From Oscillospiraceae bacterium (GTDB lineage: Bacteria > Bacillota > Clostridia > Oscillospirales > Oscillospiraceae): a DNA stretch of 35,907 nt. The translations under genes and the position numbers were made by a program. This document shows, piece after piece, positions 17,201 through 23,838 of the stretch; position 1 is the stretch's first letter; each line of letters starts with the position of its first letter. The stretch is from positions 1 to 35,907 of the forward strand of contig JAHHSI010000022.1 in NCBI GenBank assembly GCA_020025275.1, given 5' to 3'. Below the pieces are notes generated by a model that was given only the letters and a program-made list of their open reading frames with translations, had not been told where the DNA came from and ran no database searches.

Positions 17201-17421
17201 TGCCAAGCGGCGAGGAGGTCAACTTCTATCAGGTGATCCCGCTCTATCGGAATGAGATGGAGTATAAGATGGAGCATGATGCGGACGCCTTGCTTGACAA
17301 AATAGATGGCATCAGCTTTGTGGTCAATCCCACCCGTCCCAATATGATCACCAGTGATCCCCTGCGCTGCGGGGAGGATGACAGCTCCTCTATGGATGCG
17401 ATGGACGACATGATCCCGTAA
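14221..17421 (+). CDS. TPR-like protein with C-terminal SUFU domain (1066 aa)
   Basis: The largest gene in the window, with AAGGAGG 8 bases before ATG 14221. Residues 1-110 are TPR-like helical pairs (DEAQKVIDALEAIP, YYFLDEEGPALRHFERALEA). Residues about 130-500 are a large alpha/beta region (ALRDTSFELGFNGEKHELIL, EVRADDVQMWAEET, GFLLYPLSGFTGEERVKAIL) that I do not recognise. Residues about 590-665 form a second TPR set (YSVALMHCGRLEEAFSYAEK, GALDAVKHGLELEPGDYEF). Residues about 839-1040 are a SUFU domain, paralogous to the stand-alone one at 3994-4650. SUFU is an immunity fold; TPRs suggest binding partners. No signal peptide. It is the last gene before a strong terminator, so it closes the array. 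Confidence 0.85.
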   Translation: MDLLKQCQQWFEQDEAQKVIDALEAIPAGERTPELDSELAKAYIAVAEIGEREPFEKALELLAPHEEYFAGDHCWNYRIASAYYFLDEEGPALRHFERALEARSGDKDTQEYIDDCRRRLSLPRFEKNFRERTQEAWAAFAHIEGSLRQIMDTDETHQRGEELVEKCGNALKTALRDTSFELGFNGEKHELILSPEGLRSRLFPLVYFQKQAPESVLEHWNIWVGRQPCEGFELRAGEIEVRADDVQMWAEETEDHQVSLVLYCEKLTPILKEDTDKVWWALSMLVDQTIGEVSAIAFVAGFDVYAQPKDEPAKLLSELPELLQSMGLSLWRDGSDYLENSYLAYELKPVEDPEADWRLDVYTGSCRLPVLINDYLTARSDMVDEYHKDGIAAGFLLYPLSGFTGEERVKAILDFRDNLRDAILRDAGEEAVTFLGGATGLYCGYLDFIAWDLPAVLTAAQAFFEGSDLPYAHFHAFRRDVGGVPLLDEKEPEPDIHEETGSLLSAEDIETLESFDEGTAAYFGKMLDWLENFIKSGVEEGRFSEKQAHQDLQIALWYAFASNNLNDYIHYYRTVEWMKDSEKNAAGCATWYYRYSVALMHCGRLEEAFSYAEKGAQEEPDYPWIWLQVGKLRAHFGNQTGALDAVKHGLELEPGDYEFLTLKKEIKAGATLEQMLCHWIDPGADQMLQQGRDEDADDKQRAIACIRVDEAGLAEFYELFHPERYNYEKNSPCCEFQYPVKEHLVELSFRMNEAGLSKMGTAWLRQLKERLDSGEWLTHTPEGEPEGTLVAVFVEQNRRISLVYQQTGEDQYFQIFLNPDGTQADAIWSSSQGSGPEVYTQEELSAIEQHIQNTFGAFENVFHEIVSPDIHVDICIVPPSDERDYYTLVTMGMGAHRMNVPEELAEYKLERAELAIALPADWKLDEESLKDERWYWPIGLLKVLARLPIASDTWLGFGHTMDKQSPFAENTTLCGALLVGPQDVVWNGCEVCTLPSGEEVNFYQVIPLYRNEMEYKMEHDADALLDKIDGISFVVNPTRPNMITSDPLRCGEDDSSSMDAMDDMIP

Positions 17422-17787
17422 GGGCAAAAGCAAGCGCCCCTTGCCCTGTGGCACGCCAAAAACGCTCCGCACACCTCAGCAATCTGCGACAAGAAGTCAC
17501 CGCCGTCATTGGTACAGTCGGCGCACTTCGGCTCCTAAGGGTGTAGCGCTGTCGGCCCTTTACTGCTTTTACAAAGTGTCCTGCATATTACCCTAAAAAA
17601 GAAAGCTCCGCAGAAGCGGAGCTTTCTTTTTTTCAGCCAGCAAAGGCTGCTATTGTACCGATTCTATTTACCAAAAGGGCTGCACTACCGTTTTTTCATC
17701 GCCTGTCAAGCGGTAATTCTTGTACCTCCCAAAACCGAATGTACCATCTTCTGCGTTACAGCGCTCTTGAACATTACTCCCCCTCCG
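17422..17787. other. 366-base junction between the immunity array and the chromosome backbone
   Basis: No gene is supported here. It holds the strong bidirectional hairpin at 17595-17633, which can end both the + strand array and the minus-strand nuclease gene. The rest of the 173 bases to the left and 154 bases to the right has no ribosome binding site, no recognisable tRNA and no obvious direct repeat that would mark an integration end. It coincides with the change of gene content and apparent base composition. Confidence 0.6.
17595..17633. terminator. Bidirectional rho-independent terminator
   Basis: The arms are AAAAAAGAAAGCTCCGC and GCGGAGCTTTCTTTTTT, separated by AGAA. The 17-bp perfect stem is followed by a T-run on + and, read on minus, also by T residues, so it can end the immunity array and the convergent nuclease gene. 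Confidence 0.92.
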
Positions 17788-18639
17788 TCAGGGATGGCAC
17801 AGGCCGCAGGGAGAATACCCCTGCTGGAGCAGCTCGTCCCGCGTCCCTCGGAAAGTGCTGCGATTTTCCTCTTGAATCTTGGACACACCGGAGCAGTCCG
17901 AAGAATGGAACTTTTTGGATTTTGTATTGAGAACATACTCCACCGGCTCCTCTGTTCCCAGCGCTTCCGTCTCCAGCCGGCTCTCTCCCGTGGCGTAATC
18001 AATGATCACACCGGGCTGTGCATTATAGGCAAAGATGCAATAGCAGATCCCCGCCCCCCGATCCTCCACGGAATAGCCCTCCATCAAAACACCGTCGGCC
18101 ACCAGATGATCGCCCTCAAAAATGGGCGTCACACGGTACATCACATGATTGCCCGTCTCCTTGACATAGTCCGCTACCATATTTTCAAACGGCAGCATCC
18201 CCTCAATATTCAGGTAGCGGGTACCAGTGATCAAGTTGCTTTTATTGACATTTTCAGCCGTCAGCTGATAGCCGATCAGGTGGCAGCGATTGTAGAGATA
18301 CTTTCCATCCACACAGTCATATTTGACGGTCTGCCAACCCGTGGGCTTCACGGACCCGATCGCTCCCCGCTCTTCAGTGGGCATCAGGTCCCGTCCCACA
18401 CTGGCCACCGTGACACCGCAGCGTCCCAAGGCATCCAGCGGCGCATAGGACTCAAAGCTGACATCCGTGATCTCCTCATCTGTAAAATACGGCTCGTTCC
18501 CATGGATCTCCACATACGGCTTCCCTGAAAACGGAGGCACCTCGTCCAACGAAATCGGGGTCTTCTCTGCGCCGCAGCCAACCAGCAACGACAGCACCGT
18601 CAGCAGCGCAAATGAAATCGACAGCAGCTTCTGTTTCAT
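17788..18639 (-). CDS. Exported DNA/RNA non-specific endonuclease (lipoprotein)
   Basis: A 283-residue product with a lipoprotein signal: hydrophobic stretch at 4-20 and lipobox LLVG/C with Cys22. The catalytic block is YNRCHLIGYQL (His120), with a metal-binding Asn in the following NVNKSNLITGTRYLN segment. This matches EndA/NucA-type nucleases in which the first residue of the DRGH motif is changed. GMLPFENMVADYVKETGNHV and the VIIDYATGES segment are characteristic of the Firmicutes branch. Residues 235-283 form a tail (KFHSSDCS ... YSPCGLCHP; H245, C249, C278, C281) resembling a small zinc-binding module often attached to these nucleases. It likely degrades DNA or RNA outside the membrane. 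The start overlaps the upstream stop as ATGA and has GGAGG upstream. Confidence 0.88.
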   Translation of the reverse strand: MKQKLLSISFALLTVLSLLVGCGAEKTPISLDEVPPFSGKPYVEIHGNEPYFTDEEITDVSFESYAPLDALGRCGVTVASVGRDLMPTEERGAIGSVKPTGWQTVKYDCVDGKYLYNRCHLIGYQLTAENVNKSNLITGTRYLNIEGMLPFENMVADYVKETGNHVMYRVTPIFEGDHLVADGVLMEGYSVEDRGAGICYCIFAYNAQPGVIIDYATGESRLETEALGTEEPVEYVLNTKSKKFHSSDCSGVSKIQEENRSTFRGTRDELLQQGYSPCGLCHP

Positions 18640-19049
18640 CTCTTGTATACCTCCATCGTAATTCGCTCGTGCGAAGTCCCTGTAAATTCCTCGGTTTCCT
18701 CACATCGCCAGCCGTGATCCTGCAGTGGAATATCAAAATAGAGATCTGCCGGATAGACTCGATTCCAGTGATAGACAGTGATGCTCTCTATCTCCGCTTC
18801 ATACGGCCCCAGCGGTGTATCCTCCACAAAGCAGAACTCCCCCGGCTGCGCTTTTTGCAAAAACCGATCATCCACGCAGATGTCCGGCAGGCTGTCGGCC
18901 GCAAACTGCGCCGCAGAATACGGGTTCATCCAGAGCTTTTTCCCGCTGCACAGCGCCGCTATGCGCCGGCGCACGGCGCTATCGGCACTCTGGCGTCTGT
19001 GATGAAACAGCATTCCGCCCTTGTCATCAAGACAGACAATGATCTTCAT
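18636..19049 (-). CDS. Small protein coupled to the nuclease gene (137 aa), no assigned function
   Basis: The start is placed at ATG 19049 (MKIIVCLDDKGGMLF), with GGAGG about 12 bases upstream. The frame is open back to 19121, but that part lacks a ribosome binding site and covers a near-perfect palindrome. The 137-residue product has KGGMLFHHRRQSADSAVRRR and WMNPYSAAQF segments. It ends 4 bases inside the nuclease start (ATGA). Proteins of this type are conserved beside or near such nucleases in Clostridia and are sometimes auto-named ribonuclease Z, but I see no metallo-beta-lactamase motif and do not support that name. It may help control or process the nuclease; this is inference from the coupling. 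Confidence 0.75.
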   Translation of the reverse strand: MKIIVCLDDKGGMLFHHRRQSADSAVRRRIAALCSGKKLWMNPYSAAQFAADSLPDICVDDRFLQKAQPGEFCFVEDTPLGPYEAEIESITVYHWNRVYPADLYFDIPLQDHGWRCEETEEFTGTSHERITMEVYKR

Positions 19050-19075
19050 TTTCCTGATATCCTCCTCATCCATTT

Positions 19076-19096
19076 CGGACTTTTCTGAAAAGTCCG
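19076..19096. repeat. 21-base palindrome in the nuclease-operon leader
   Basis: The arms are CGGACTTTTC and GAAAAGTCCG with a single T between them. It lies about 27 bases upstream of ATG 19049 and just before its ribosome binding site, so it could be a repressor operator or a hairpin that affects translation. Confidence 0.6.
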
Positions 19097-19127
19097 CTTC
19101 GTTGCTTCCATAGTTTACCATTTTAAC

Positions 19128-19145
19128 TGTCCCATATTCGGGACA
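19128..19145. repeat. Palindrome TGTCCC-N6-GGGACA
   Basis: A perfect 6-bp inverted repeat with a 6-base spacer (ATATTC on +), inside the nuclease-operon leader. It could be a regulator-binding site or a small hairpin. It is also the kind of end seen on remnants of insertion elements, but no transposase is nearby. Confidence 0.5.
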
Positions 19146-19247
19146 CTATATTGTGTAGCCCCCTGTCAAGCAGACGCTCTGTCCGTGCCTCCGGGGCCTT
19201 TGCAAGGTCCGTACGGCGTGATCTCCTGTTCTTTCATCAAGTGTATT

Positions 19248-19276
19248 AGTATACCACGCAGCACACACAATGCCAA
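19248..19276 (-). promoter_or_regulatory. Strong sigma-A-like promoter for the nuclease operon
   Basis: Read on minus, TTGGCA (19276-19271) is separated by exactly 17 bases from TATACT (19253-19248). Each hexamer matches consensus at 5 of 6 positions. Transcription should start near 19241 and run through the small gene and the nuclease. Confidence 0.72.
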
Positions 19277-19421
19277 GTAGGGCTTGGGACTAAAGGACCG
19301 GACAGGGGGACGCCGCAAAGATGCCCGCCCTCACGGTGCTCCTTCGTTCCGCAGCTGTCTATACCGATAAGGACAGTCCCCACGCCTGCCGGCTCGATGG
19401 ATAAATCTGGGCACAGGGGCG

Positions 19422-19451
19422 AAAAAAAGCGCCGCAAAAAGCGGCGCTTTT
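19422..19451 (-). terminator. Rho-independent terminator after clpB
   Basis: Read on minus, the arms AAAAGCGCCGC and GCGGCGCTTTT enclose TTTTT and are followed by a T-run (complement of 19422-19428). It lies 14 bases after the clpB stop. Confidence 0.88.
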
Positions 19452-19464
19452 CTCTTTCTGTCTT

Positions 19465-22053
19465 TTATTTTTTCCGGCAAACCAACTCGCCGTCTGCCAC
19501 ATCCAGCACCAAGGTGCTGCCGGACGGCAGGTCGCCCCGCAAAATCTCCTTGGCGATCAACGTCTCTGCACTGCCCTGCAAATAGCGCTTCAAGGGCCGT
19601 GCGCCATAAATCGGGTCATACCCACGGTCAATGAGCAGTTCACGGGCCCGGTCAGTGACTTCCAGCGACAGCGTCTTCCCCGCCAGTCGGCGGCGCAGCC
19701 CGCTGAGCAGATTCTCAATGATCCCACTCAGGTTCTCACGGGTCAGCGGACGGAACATGAGGATCTCATCCAGACGGTTCAAAAACTCCGGACGGAAAGA
19801 GCGGCGCAGCAGCTGCATGACGGCACTGCGTGCTTCCTCGGAAATGGAACCATCTTCTCCGATCCCGTCCAGCAGCTCCTGACTGCCCAGATTGGACGTC
19901 AGAATGATGATCGTGTTCTTGAAGTCCACTGTGCGGCCCTGCGAGTCGGTGATGCGTCCGTCATCCAGAATTTGCAGCAGGATGTTGAACACGTCCGGGT
20001 GGGCCTTCTCCACCTCATCAAAGAGCACCACCGAATAGGGACGGCGGCGCACGGCTTCGGTCAGCTGTCCCCCCTCATCATAGCCCACGTAGCCGGGAGG
20101 CGCACCGATCAGCCGGGATACCGAGAACTTCTCCATGTACTCGGTCATATCAATGCGCACCATGTTGTGCTCATCATCAAAAAGACACTCGGCCAGCGAC
20201 TTGGCAAGTTCTGTCTTACCCACACCGGTGGGGCCCAAAAAAAGGAAGCTGCCAATGGGCCGGTTGGGGTCGGCGATCCCGGCACGGGAGCGCTGAATGG
20301 CCTCGCTGACAAGACGCACGGCCTCGTCCTGCCCGACAACCCGCCGATGCAGGATCTCCGGCAGGCGGAGCAGCTTTTCCCGCTCCCCCTCCATCAGCCG
20401 TGCCACAGGGATCCCGGTCCACTTGCCGACGATTTCGGCAATCTCATTTTCCGAAACCGTATCGCGCACCATGGAATTTTCCGCCTGCTTCTCGCCGGCT
20501 GCCTCGGCTTGCTGCAGCTGCCGTTCCAATTCGGGAAGGTCGGAGTACTGCAGCTTGGCTGCCTTCTCATATTCCAGTGCTCCCTGTGCCCGCTCGATCT
20601 CGCCATGCAGTTTGTCAATATCCGCCTTGAGCTTCTTGACCTGATCCACGCCGCTCTTCTCCGCCTCCCAGCGGGATTTCATGGCGTTGAACTGCTCCTT
20701 TTCGTCGGCCAGATCCCTCTTCAATTCCGCAAGACGGTCCTTAGAGAGCTGGTCATCCTCTTTTTTCAGAGCCATTTCTTCGATCTCCTGCTGCATGATC
20801 CGACGGCGCAGATCGTCCATCTCGGCGGGCATGGAGTCGATTTCCGTCCGGATCTTGGCGCAGGCCTCGTCCACCAGATCGATGGCCTTATCCGGCAGGA
20901 AACGGTCGGTGATATAGCGGTCGGACAAGGTGGCCGCCGCCACCAGTGCGTTATCGTGGATGCGGACGCCGTGGAAGATCTCATAGCGCTCTTTCAAGCC
21001 ACGCAGGATCGAGATGGTGTCCTCCACCGTCGGCTCCTCCACCAGCACCGGCTGGAACCGCCGCTCCAGCGCTGCGTCCTTTTCGATATACTGCCGGTAC
21101 TCATCCAGTGTGGTGGCACCGATGCAGTGCAGCTCCCCACGGGCCAGCATAGGCTTGAGGAGATTGCCGGCATCCATGCTGCCCTCCGTTTTGCCTGCGC
21201 CCACAATGGTATGCAGCTCATCGATGAAGAGAATGATGCGGCCCTCGGACTTACGCACCTCCTCCAGAACGGACTTGAGCCGCTCCTCAAATTCACCCCG
21301 ATACTTGGCCCCGGCGATCAGCGCACCCATATCCAAAGAGAAGATGGTGTGCTCCTTCAGTCCGTCAGGCACGTCGCCCCGGACGATCCGCTGGGCCAAG
21401 CCCTCGGCGATGGCAGTCTTTCCTACACCGGGCTCACCGATCAGCACCGGGTTATTTTTCGTCTTACGTGAAAGAATACGGATCACATCACGGATCTCGC
21501 TGTCCCGTCCGATGACCGGGTCCAATTCATTGCTCCGTGCCCGCTCCACCAAATCGGTCCCGTACTTATTCAGGGCGTCATAGGTTTCCTCCGGGTGGTC
21601 ACTGGTGACGGGGCCGGATTTCACCTTGGCCAGTTCCTCCGTGAAGCGGCTGCGGTTGACCCCGTGGTTTTGCAGCAGGGTACGCACCTGCGCCGAGCCC
21701 TCGGAAAAAATGGCCAGCATCAAATGCTCCACGGACACATACTCATCATGGGCCTTGGCGGCGATCTTCTCCGCCATTTGGATCACCTTGGCCGTTTCCG
21801 GTGCGGCATAGATCTGTCCATTGGTCCCGGAAACTCTCGGAAGCCGGGACACCATGTCGTCCAGTTCTGCCAGAATTCTGTCACAGTTGACACCCATGCG
21901 GTCGAAAATCGAGCCGATGAGGCCGCCATCCTGATCCAGCAGTGCATAGAGCAGATGCTCCGTGGTCAAATACTGATTGTCATTCTCCTGCGCCATGGCC
22001 TGTGCCGTCTGCACTGCCTCCATGGTTTTCCGTGTGTACTTTTCCTCATTCAT
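19465..22053 (-). CDS. clpB: ATP-dependent disaggregase chaperone ClpB
   Basis: An 862-residue AAA+ chaperone of full family length. Order: two Clp_N repeats (about 1-145), first ATPase domain with Walker A GEPGVGKT (206-213) and Walker B IILFIDELHT (about 275), a coiled-coil middle domain (about 400-530), and a second ATPase domain with Walker A GPTGVGKT (about 605) and the FLNRLDEI segment. The middle domain and lack of a ClpP-binding IG(F/L) loop distinguish it from ClpA/ClpC. With DnaK it dissolves protein aggregates after heat stress, in the cytoplasm. GAGGTG precedes ATG 22053. It follows a ribbon-helix-helix gene by 18 bases and shares its promoter; no CIRCE repeat is visible. Confidence 0.97.
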   Translation of the reverse strand: MNEEKYTRKTMEAVQTAQAMAQENDNQYLTTEHLLYALLDQDGGLIGSIFDRMGVNCDRILAELDDMVSRLPRVSGTNGQIYAAPETAKVIQMAEKIAAKAHDEYVSVEHLMLAIFSEGSAQVRTLLQNHGVNRSRFTEELAKVKSGPVTSDHPEETYDALNKYGTDLVERARSNELDPVIGRDSEIRDVIRILSRKTKNNPVLIGEPGVGKTAIAEGLAQRIVRGDVPDGLKEHTIFSLDMGALIAGAKYRGEFEERLKSVLEEVRKSEGRIILFIDELHTIVGAGKTEGSMDAGNLLKPMLARGELHCIGATTLDEYRQYIEKDAALERRFQPVLVEEPTVEDTISILRGLKERYEIFHGVRIHDNALVAAATLSDRYITDRFLPDKAIDLVDEACAKIRTEIDSMPAEMDDLRRRIMQQEIEEMALKKEDDQLSKDRLAELKRDLADEKEQFNAMKSRWEAEKSGVDQVKKLKADIDKLHGEIERAQGALEYEKAAKLQYSDLPELERQLQQAEAAGEKQAENSMVRDTVSENEIAEIVGKWTGIPVARLMEGEREKLLRLPEILHRRVVGQDEAVRLVSEAIQRSRAGIADPNRPIGSFLFLGPTGVGKTELAKSLAECLFDDEHNMVRIDMTEYMEKFSVSRLIGAPPGYVGYDEGGQLTEAVRRRPYSVVLFDEVEKAHPDVFNILLQILDDGRITDSQGRTVDFKNTIIILTSNLGSQELLDGIGEDGSISEEARSAVMQLLRRSFRPEFLNRLDEILMFRPLTRENLSGIIENLLSGLRRRLAGKTLSLEVTDRARELLIDRGYDPIYGARPLKRYLQGSAETLIAKEILRGDLPSGSTLVLDVADGELVCRKK

Positions 22054-22071
22054 GGTATCACCTCATTCATT

Positions 22072-22716
22072 TTAAATCAAAATCGTTCGCTTGCGCAGAT
22101 TTTCACAGTAGCTCTGCTCAATCTGCCGTGGCGTGCTGCCGCCCAGATAGGCCTTGAGCAATCGATCCAGCAGCTGCACATAGTCGGAAATCGCCTGTGC
22201 GATCTCCTCGGCCGTGCAGTCCTGCTGCGGCAGCGCAATGGGACGCAGGAAGCGGCTGTCATACAACGAGCAGCACAGCTGCAGGCCCAGACGCGGCGCC
22301 AGATGGGTATTCTCGATCTGTACCCACAGCCGGAAAAACTCCGTCAGTGCACGGATCAACGGGGCGGATTGGGTGCGGAACACCACACTCAGCGTCCCCA
22401 GCTGCTCCGACGCCCCCATCTCCAGCTCCACCTCATACTTCACGGTGGGGCGGTACTTATAGCTGAGACTGGACTTGAGGGACATGGTGGGCGAGTTGGG
22501 GGCAAAAAACGGAACCAATTCCCGCCCCGGGGTCACCAGTGTTTCGATCATTTCAAAAATATCCTGCACCTGCTGCTCCGGCGTCCGCACGGAAACGGCC
22601 TCGGCCAAAATGCGGTTGACCAGTGCCGAGCGGTTGGTGCCCAGTCGATGGGCCATGGCGTCCACCTCACGCACCACATCATCTGAGAGCATCAGACTAT
22701 AGAGATTCTTCTTCAT
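22072..22716 (-). CDS. Ribbon-helix-helix protein upstream of clpB
   Basis: The 214-residue product begins with a ribbon-helix-helix (CopG/MetJ-like) DNA-binding segment in residues 1-45: YSLMLSDDVVREVDAMAHRL, then NRSALVNRILAEAV. The remaining 170 residues (EIETLVTPG-like helix, YEVELEMGASEQLGTLSVVF, RPIALPQQD) form an alpha/beta domain I do not recognise. A very strong AAGGAGGTG precedes ATG 22716. It lies 18 bases before clpB in the same direction, so the two are probably one transcript, and this protein is a candidate regulator of its own operon. A direct demonstration would need DNA-binding data. Confidence 0.8.
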   Translation of the reverse strand: MKKNLYSLMLSDDVVREVDAMAHRLGTNRSALVNRILAEAVSVRTPEQQVQDIFEMIETLVTPGRELVPFFAPNSPTMSLKSSLSYKYRPTVKYEVELEMGASEQLGTLSVVFRTQSAPLIRALTEFFRLWVQIENTHLAPRLGLQLCCSLYDSRFLRPIALPQQDCTAEEIAQAISDYVQLLDRLLKAYLGGSTPRQIEQSYCENLRKRTILI

Positions 22717-22743
22717 AGCACACCTCCTTGTTCTATGGTTTCT

Positions 22744-22771
22744 ATCTTAGGCCCATTTTATAATTTGTCAA
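22744..22771 (-). promoter_or_regulatory. Promoter of the RHH-clpB operon
   Basis: Read on minus, TTGACA (22771-22766) is separated by 16 bases from TAAGAT (22749-22744), about 28 bases before the RHH start. The surrounding sequence is AT-rich. The -35 is consensus. Confidence 0.72.
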
Positions 22772-22836
22772 TAGATTTATATAAAATTCGAGACGAGTTA
22801 TTTAATAGTTTACGCATTATCCATATTCTCCCGCAC

Positions 22837-22876
22837 AAGAAAGCACCTGTGTCCCCACGTACACAGGTGCTTTCTT
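22837..22876 (-). terminator. Long hairpin at the end of the metallophosphoesterase gene
   Basis: A perfect 16-bp stem: AAGAAAGCACCTGTGT and its complement with an 8-base loop. The TAA stop of the phosphoesterase overlaps the arm. On minus, only a short T-rich tract ends it. Confidence 0.65.
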
Positions 22877-23738
22877 AGGCGGTATGCAAGATGGCGATGA
22901 CGACTTCCGGACGATTATTGAACCGCACTGGAAGGATGCTGTTGCCGATACCGCGGCTGACGATCATGGTTGTTCCGTCCTGCTCGTATACTCCGCCATC
23001 ATATTTCGGGAAAAATCCCTGATTCGGAGCCACCAGACCACCCAGAAACGGCAGACGGAACTGGCCGCCGTGGGCGTGTCCGCAAAAAGCCAGCTGAATC
23101 CCGCAGCCGACATAGGTCGAGAAAACTTCCGGGCGGTGGGAGAGCAGGATCCGATACCCCTCGCCGGCTCCTGCTTTTTCGATCTCGCCGGCGACGATCC
23201 CCTCCTCCAAGTCAAAAAGGCCGCTGCCAGACTCCGCAAAATCGGGGTCATCGATGCCCAGCAGCTGCACGGTGTCTCCGCCCTTTTCCAGCACGGCTGT
23301 CTGATTGCGCAGTACCGTAATGCCGCCATCCCGCAGCGCAGTTTCCAACTTATCGTAGGTCTTGCCCAGCCACGCCTCATGGTTGCCCGTCACATAGTAG
23401 CACGGCGCAATTGCCGCTGCACGCTTGGTAAAGTCCACTGCAACGTCCAGATCTGTGTGATTGGAATCCACCAGATCCCCGGTAATCACAATAATGTCCG
23501 GCGCTTCCTTTTCCAGAATGGACAGGAGTTTTTGATTGTCTGTGCCAAATTCTGCATTGTGCAGATCGGAGATCTGGGCGATCCGGTATTCCTCAAACCC
23601 CGGGGGCAGGCGGAAATCATACACCGGATAAAAAGTGGTCTGTATCGTACAGTTCCCCCAGATGGTCCAGATCACCAGCGCCGCAAGAAGCAGCACTGCC
23701 GACAGCAGAAGCGCCCGCTTTTTTTGTTTTCGTTTCAT
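22875..23738 (-). CDS. Membrane-anchored calcineurin-like metallophosphoesterase
   Basis: The start is ATG 23738 (MKRKQKKRALLL), with AAAGGAA about 14 bases upstream. The frame is open to 23924, but the extra 62 codons have no ribosome binding site and cover the regulatory repeats. The 287-residue protein has a basic N-terminus and one membrane span (about 9-27), an uncleaved signal anchor. The metal-binding motifs are all present: D-L-H at 58-60, GD at 87-88, GNHE at 118-121, a later SHRPE histidine and GHAHGGQ near the C-terminal end. It fits the YkuE/YaeI-like group; the substrate is not visible from sequence. The promoter has Pho-box-like repeats, suggesting phosphate control. Confidence 0.88.
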   Translation of the reverse strand: MKRKQKKRALLLSAVLLLAALVIWTIWGNCTIQTTFYPVYDFRLPPGFEEYRIAQISDLHNAEFGTDNQKLLSILEKEAPDIIVITGDLVDSNHTDLDVAVDFTKRAAAIAPCYYVTGNHEAWLGKTYDKLETALRDGGITVLRNQTAVLEKGGDTVQLLGIDDPDFAESGSGLFDLEEGIVAGEIEKAGAGEGYRILLSHRPEVFSTYVGCGIQLAFCGHAHGGQFRLPFLGGLVAPNQGFFPKYDGGVYEQDGTTMIVSRGIGNSILPVRFNNRPEVVIAILHTA

Positions 23739-23794
23739 ATCGCTCGCCGTTCCTTTCTTGCTCTGCCCGTATCTTTGCTCATTTCTATGACTCG

Positions 23795-23838
23795 ATCCTA
23801 CCACCCGCAGGTGACACCTCCATGACGTGGATGTGACA
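23795..23838 (-). promoter_or_regulatory. Three tandem Pho-box-like repeats plus -10
   Basis: Read on minus, TGTCAC (23838-23833), CGTCAT (23827-23822) and TGTCAC (23816-23811) begin at exact 11-base intervals. TAGGAT follows 10 bases after the last one (23800-23795) as a likely -10. An 11-bp period and a 10-base gap to the -10 are the layout of PhoB/PhoP-type activated promoters. About 57 bases separate the -10 from ATG 23738. Confidence 0.55.

Larger units (their letters stand above)
19050..19421. other. Leader and promoter region of the nuclease operon, plus gap to clpB
   Basis: No long gene is supported. On minus, a strong promoter (19248-19276) is followed by about 190 bases before ATG 19049. 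This leader contains two palindromes (19128-19145 and 19076-19096) and a possible 23-codon reading frame starting at 19237. Bases 19277-19421 hold nothing I recognise. Confidence 0.55.

Noticed and set aside
17653..18528. 291-codon open frame on + opposite the nuclease gene
   Set aside because: Antisense to a gene with lipobox and catalytic motif; no ribosome binding site and no recognisable product.
18636..19049. Ribonuclease Z name for the small coupled protein
   Set aside because: No HxHxDH metallo-beta-lactamase motif is present and the protein is far too short for that enzyme.
19128..19145. Insertion-sequence end
   Set aside because: The palindrome has no partner repeat and no transposase nearby; a regulatory or hairpin role is as likely.
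19166..19237. Possible 23-codon leaderless frame (MKEQEITPYGPC...) in the nuclease-operon leader
   Set aside because: No ribosome binding site and too short to support as a gene; kept only as part of the leader observation.
19972..21471. 499-codon open frame on + opposite clpB
   Set aside because: It lies wholly antisense to a perfectly conserved clpB; long antisense frames arise from GC-rich codon use.
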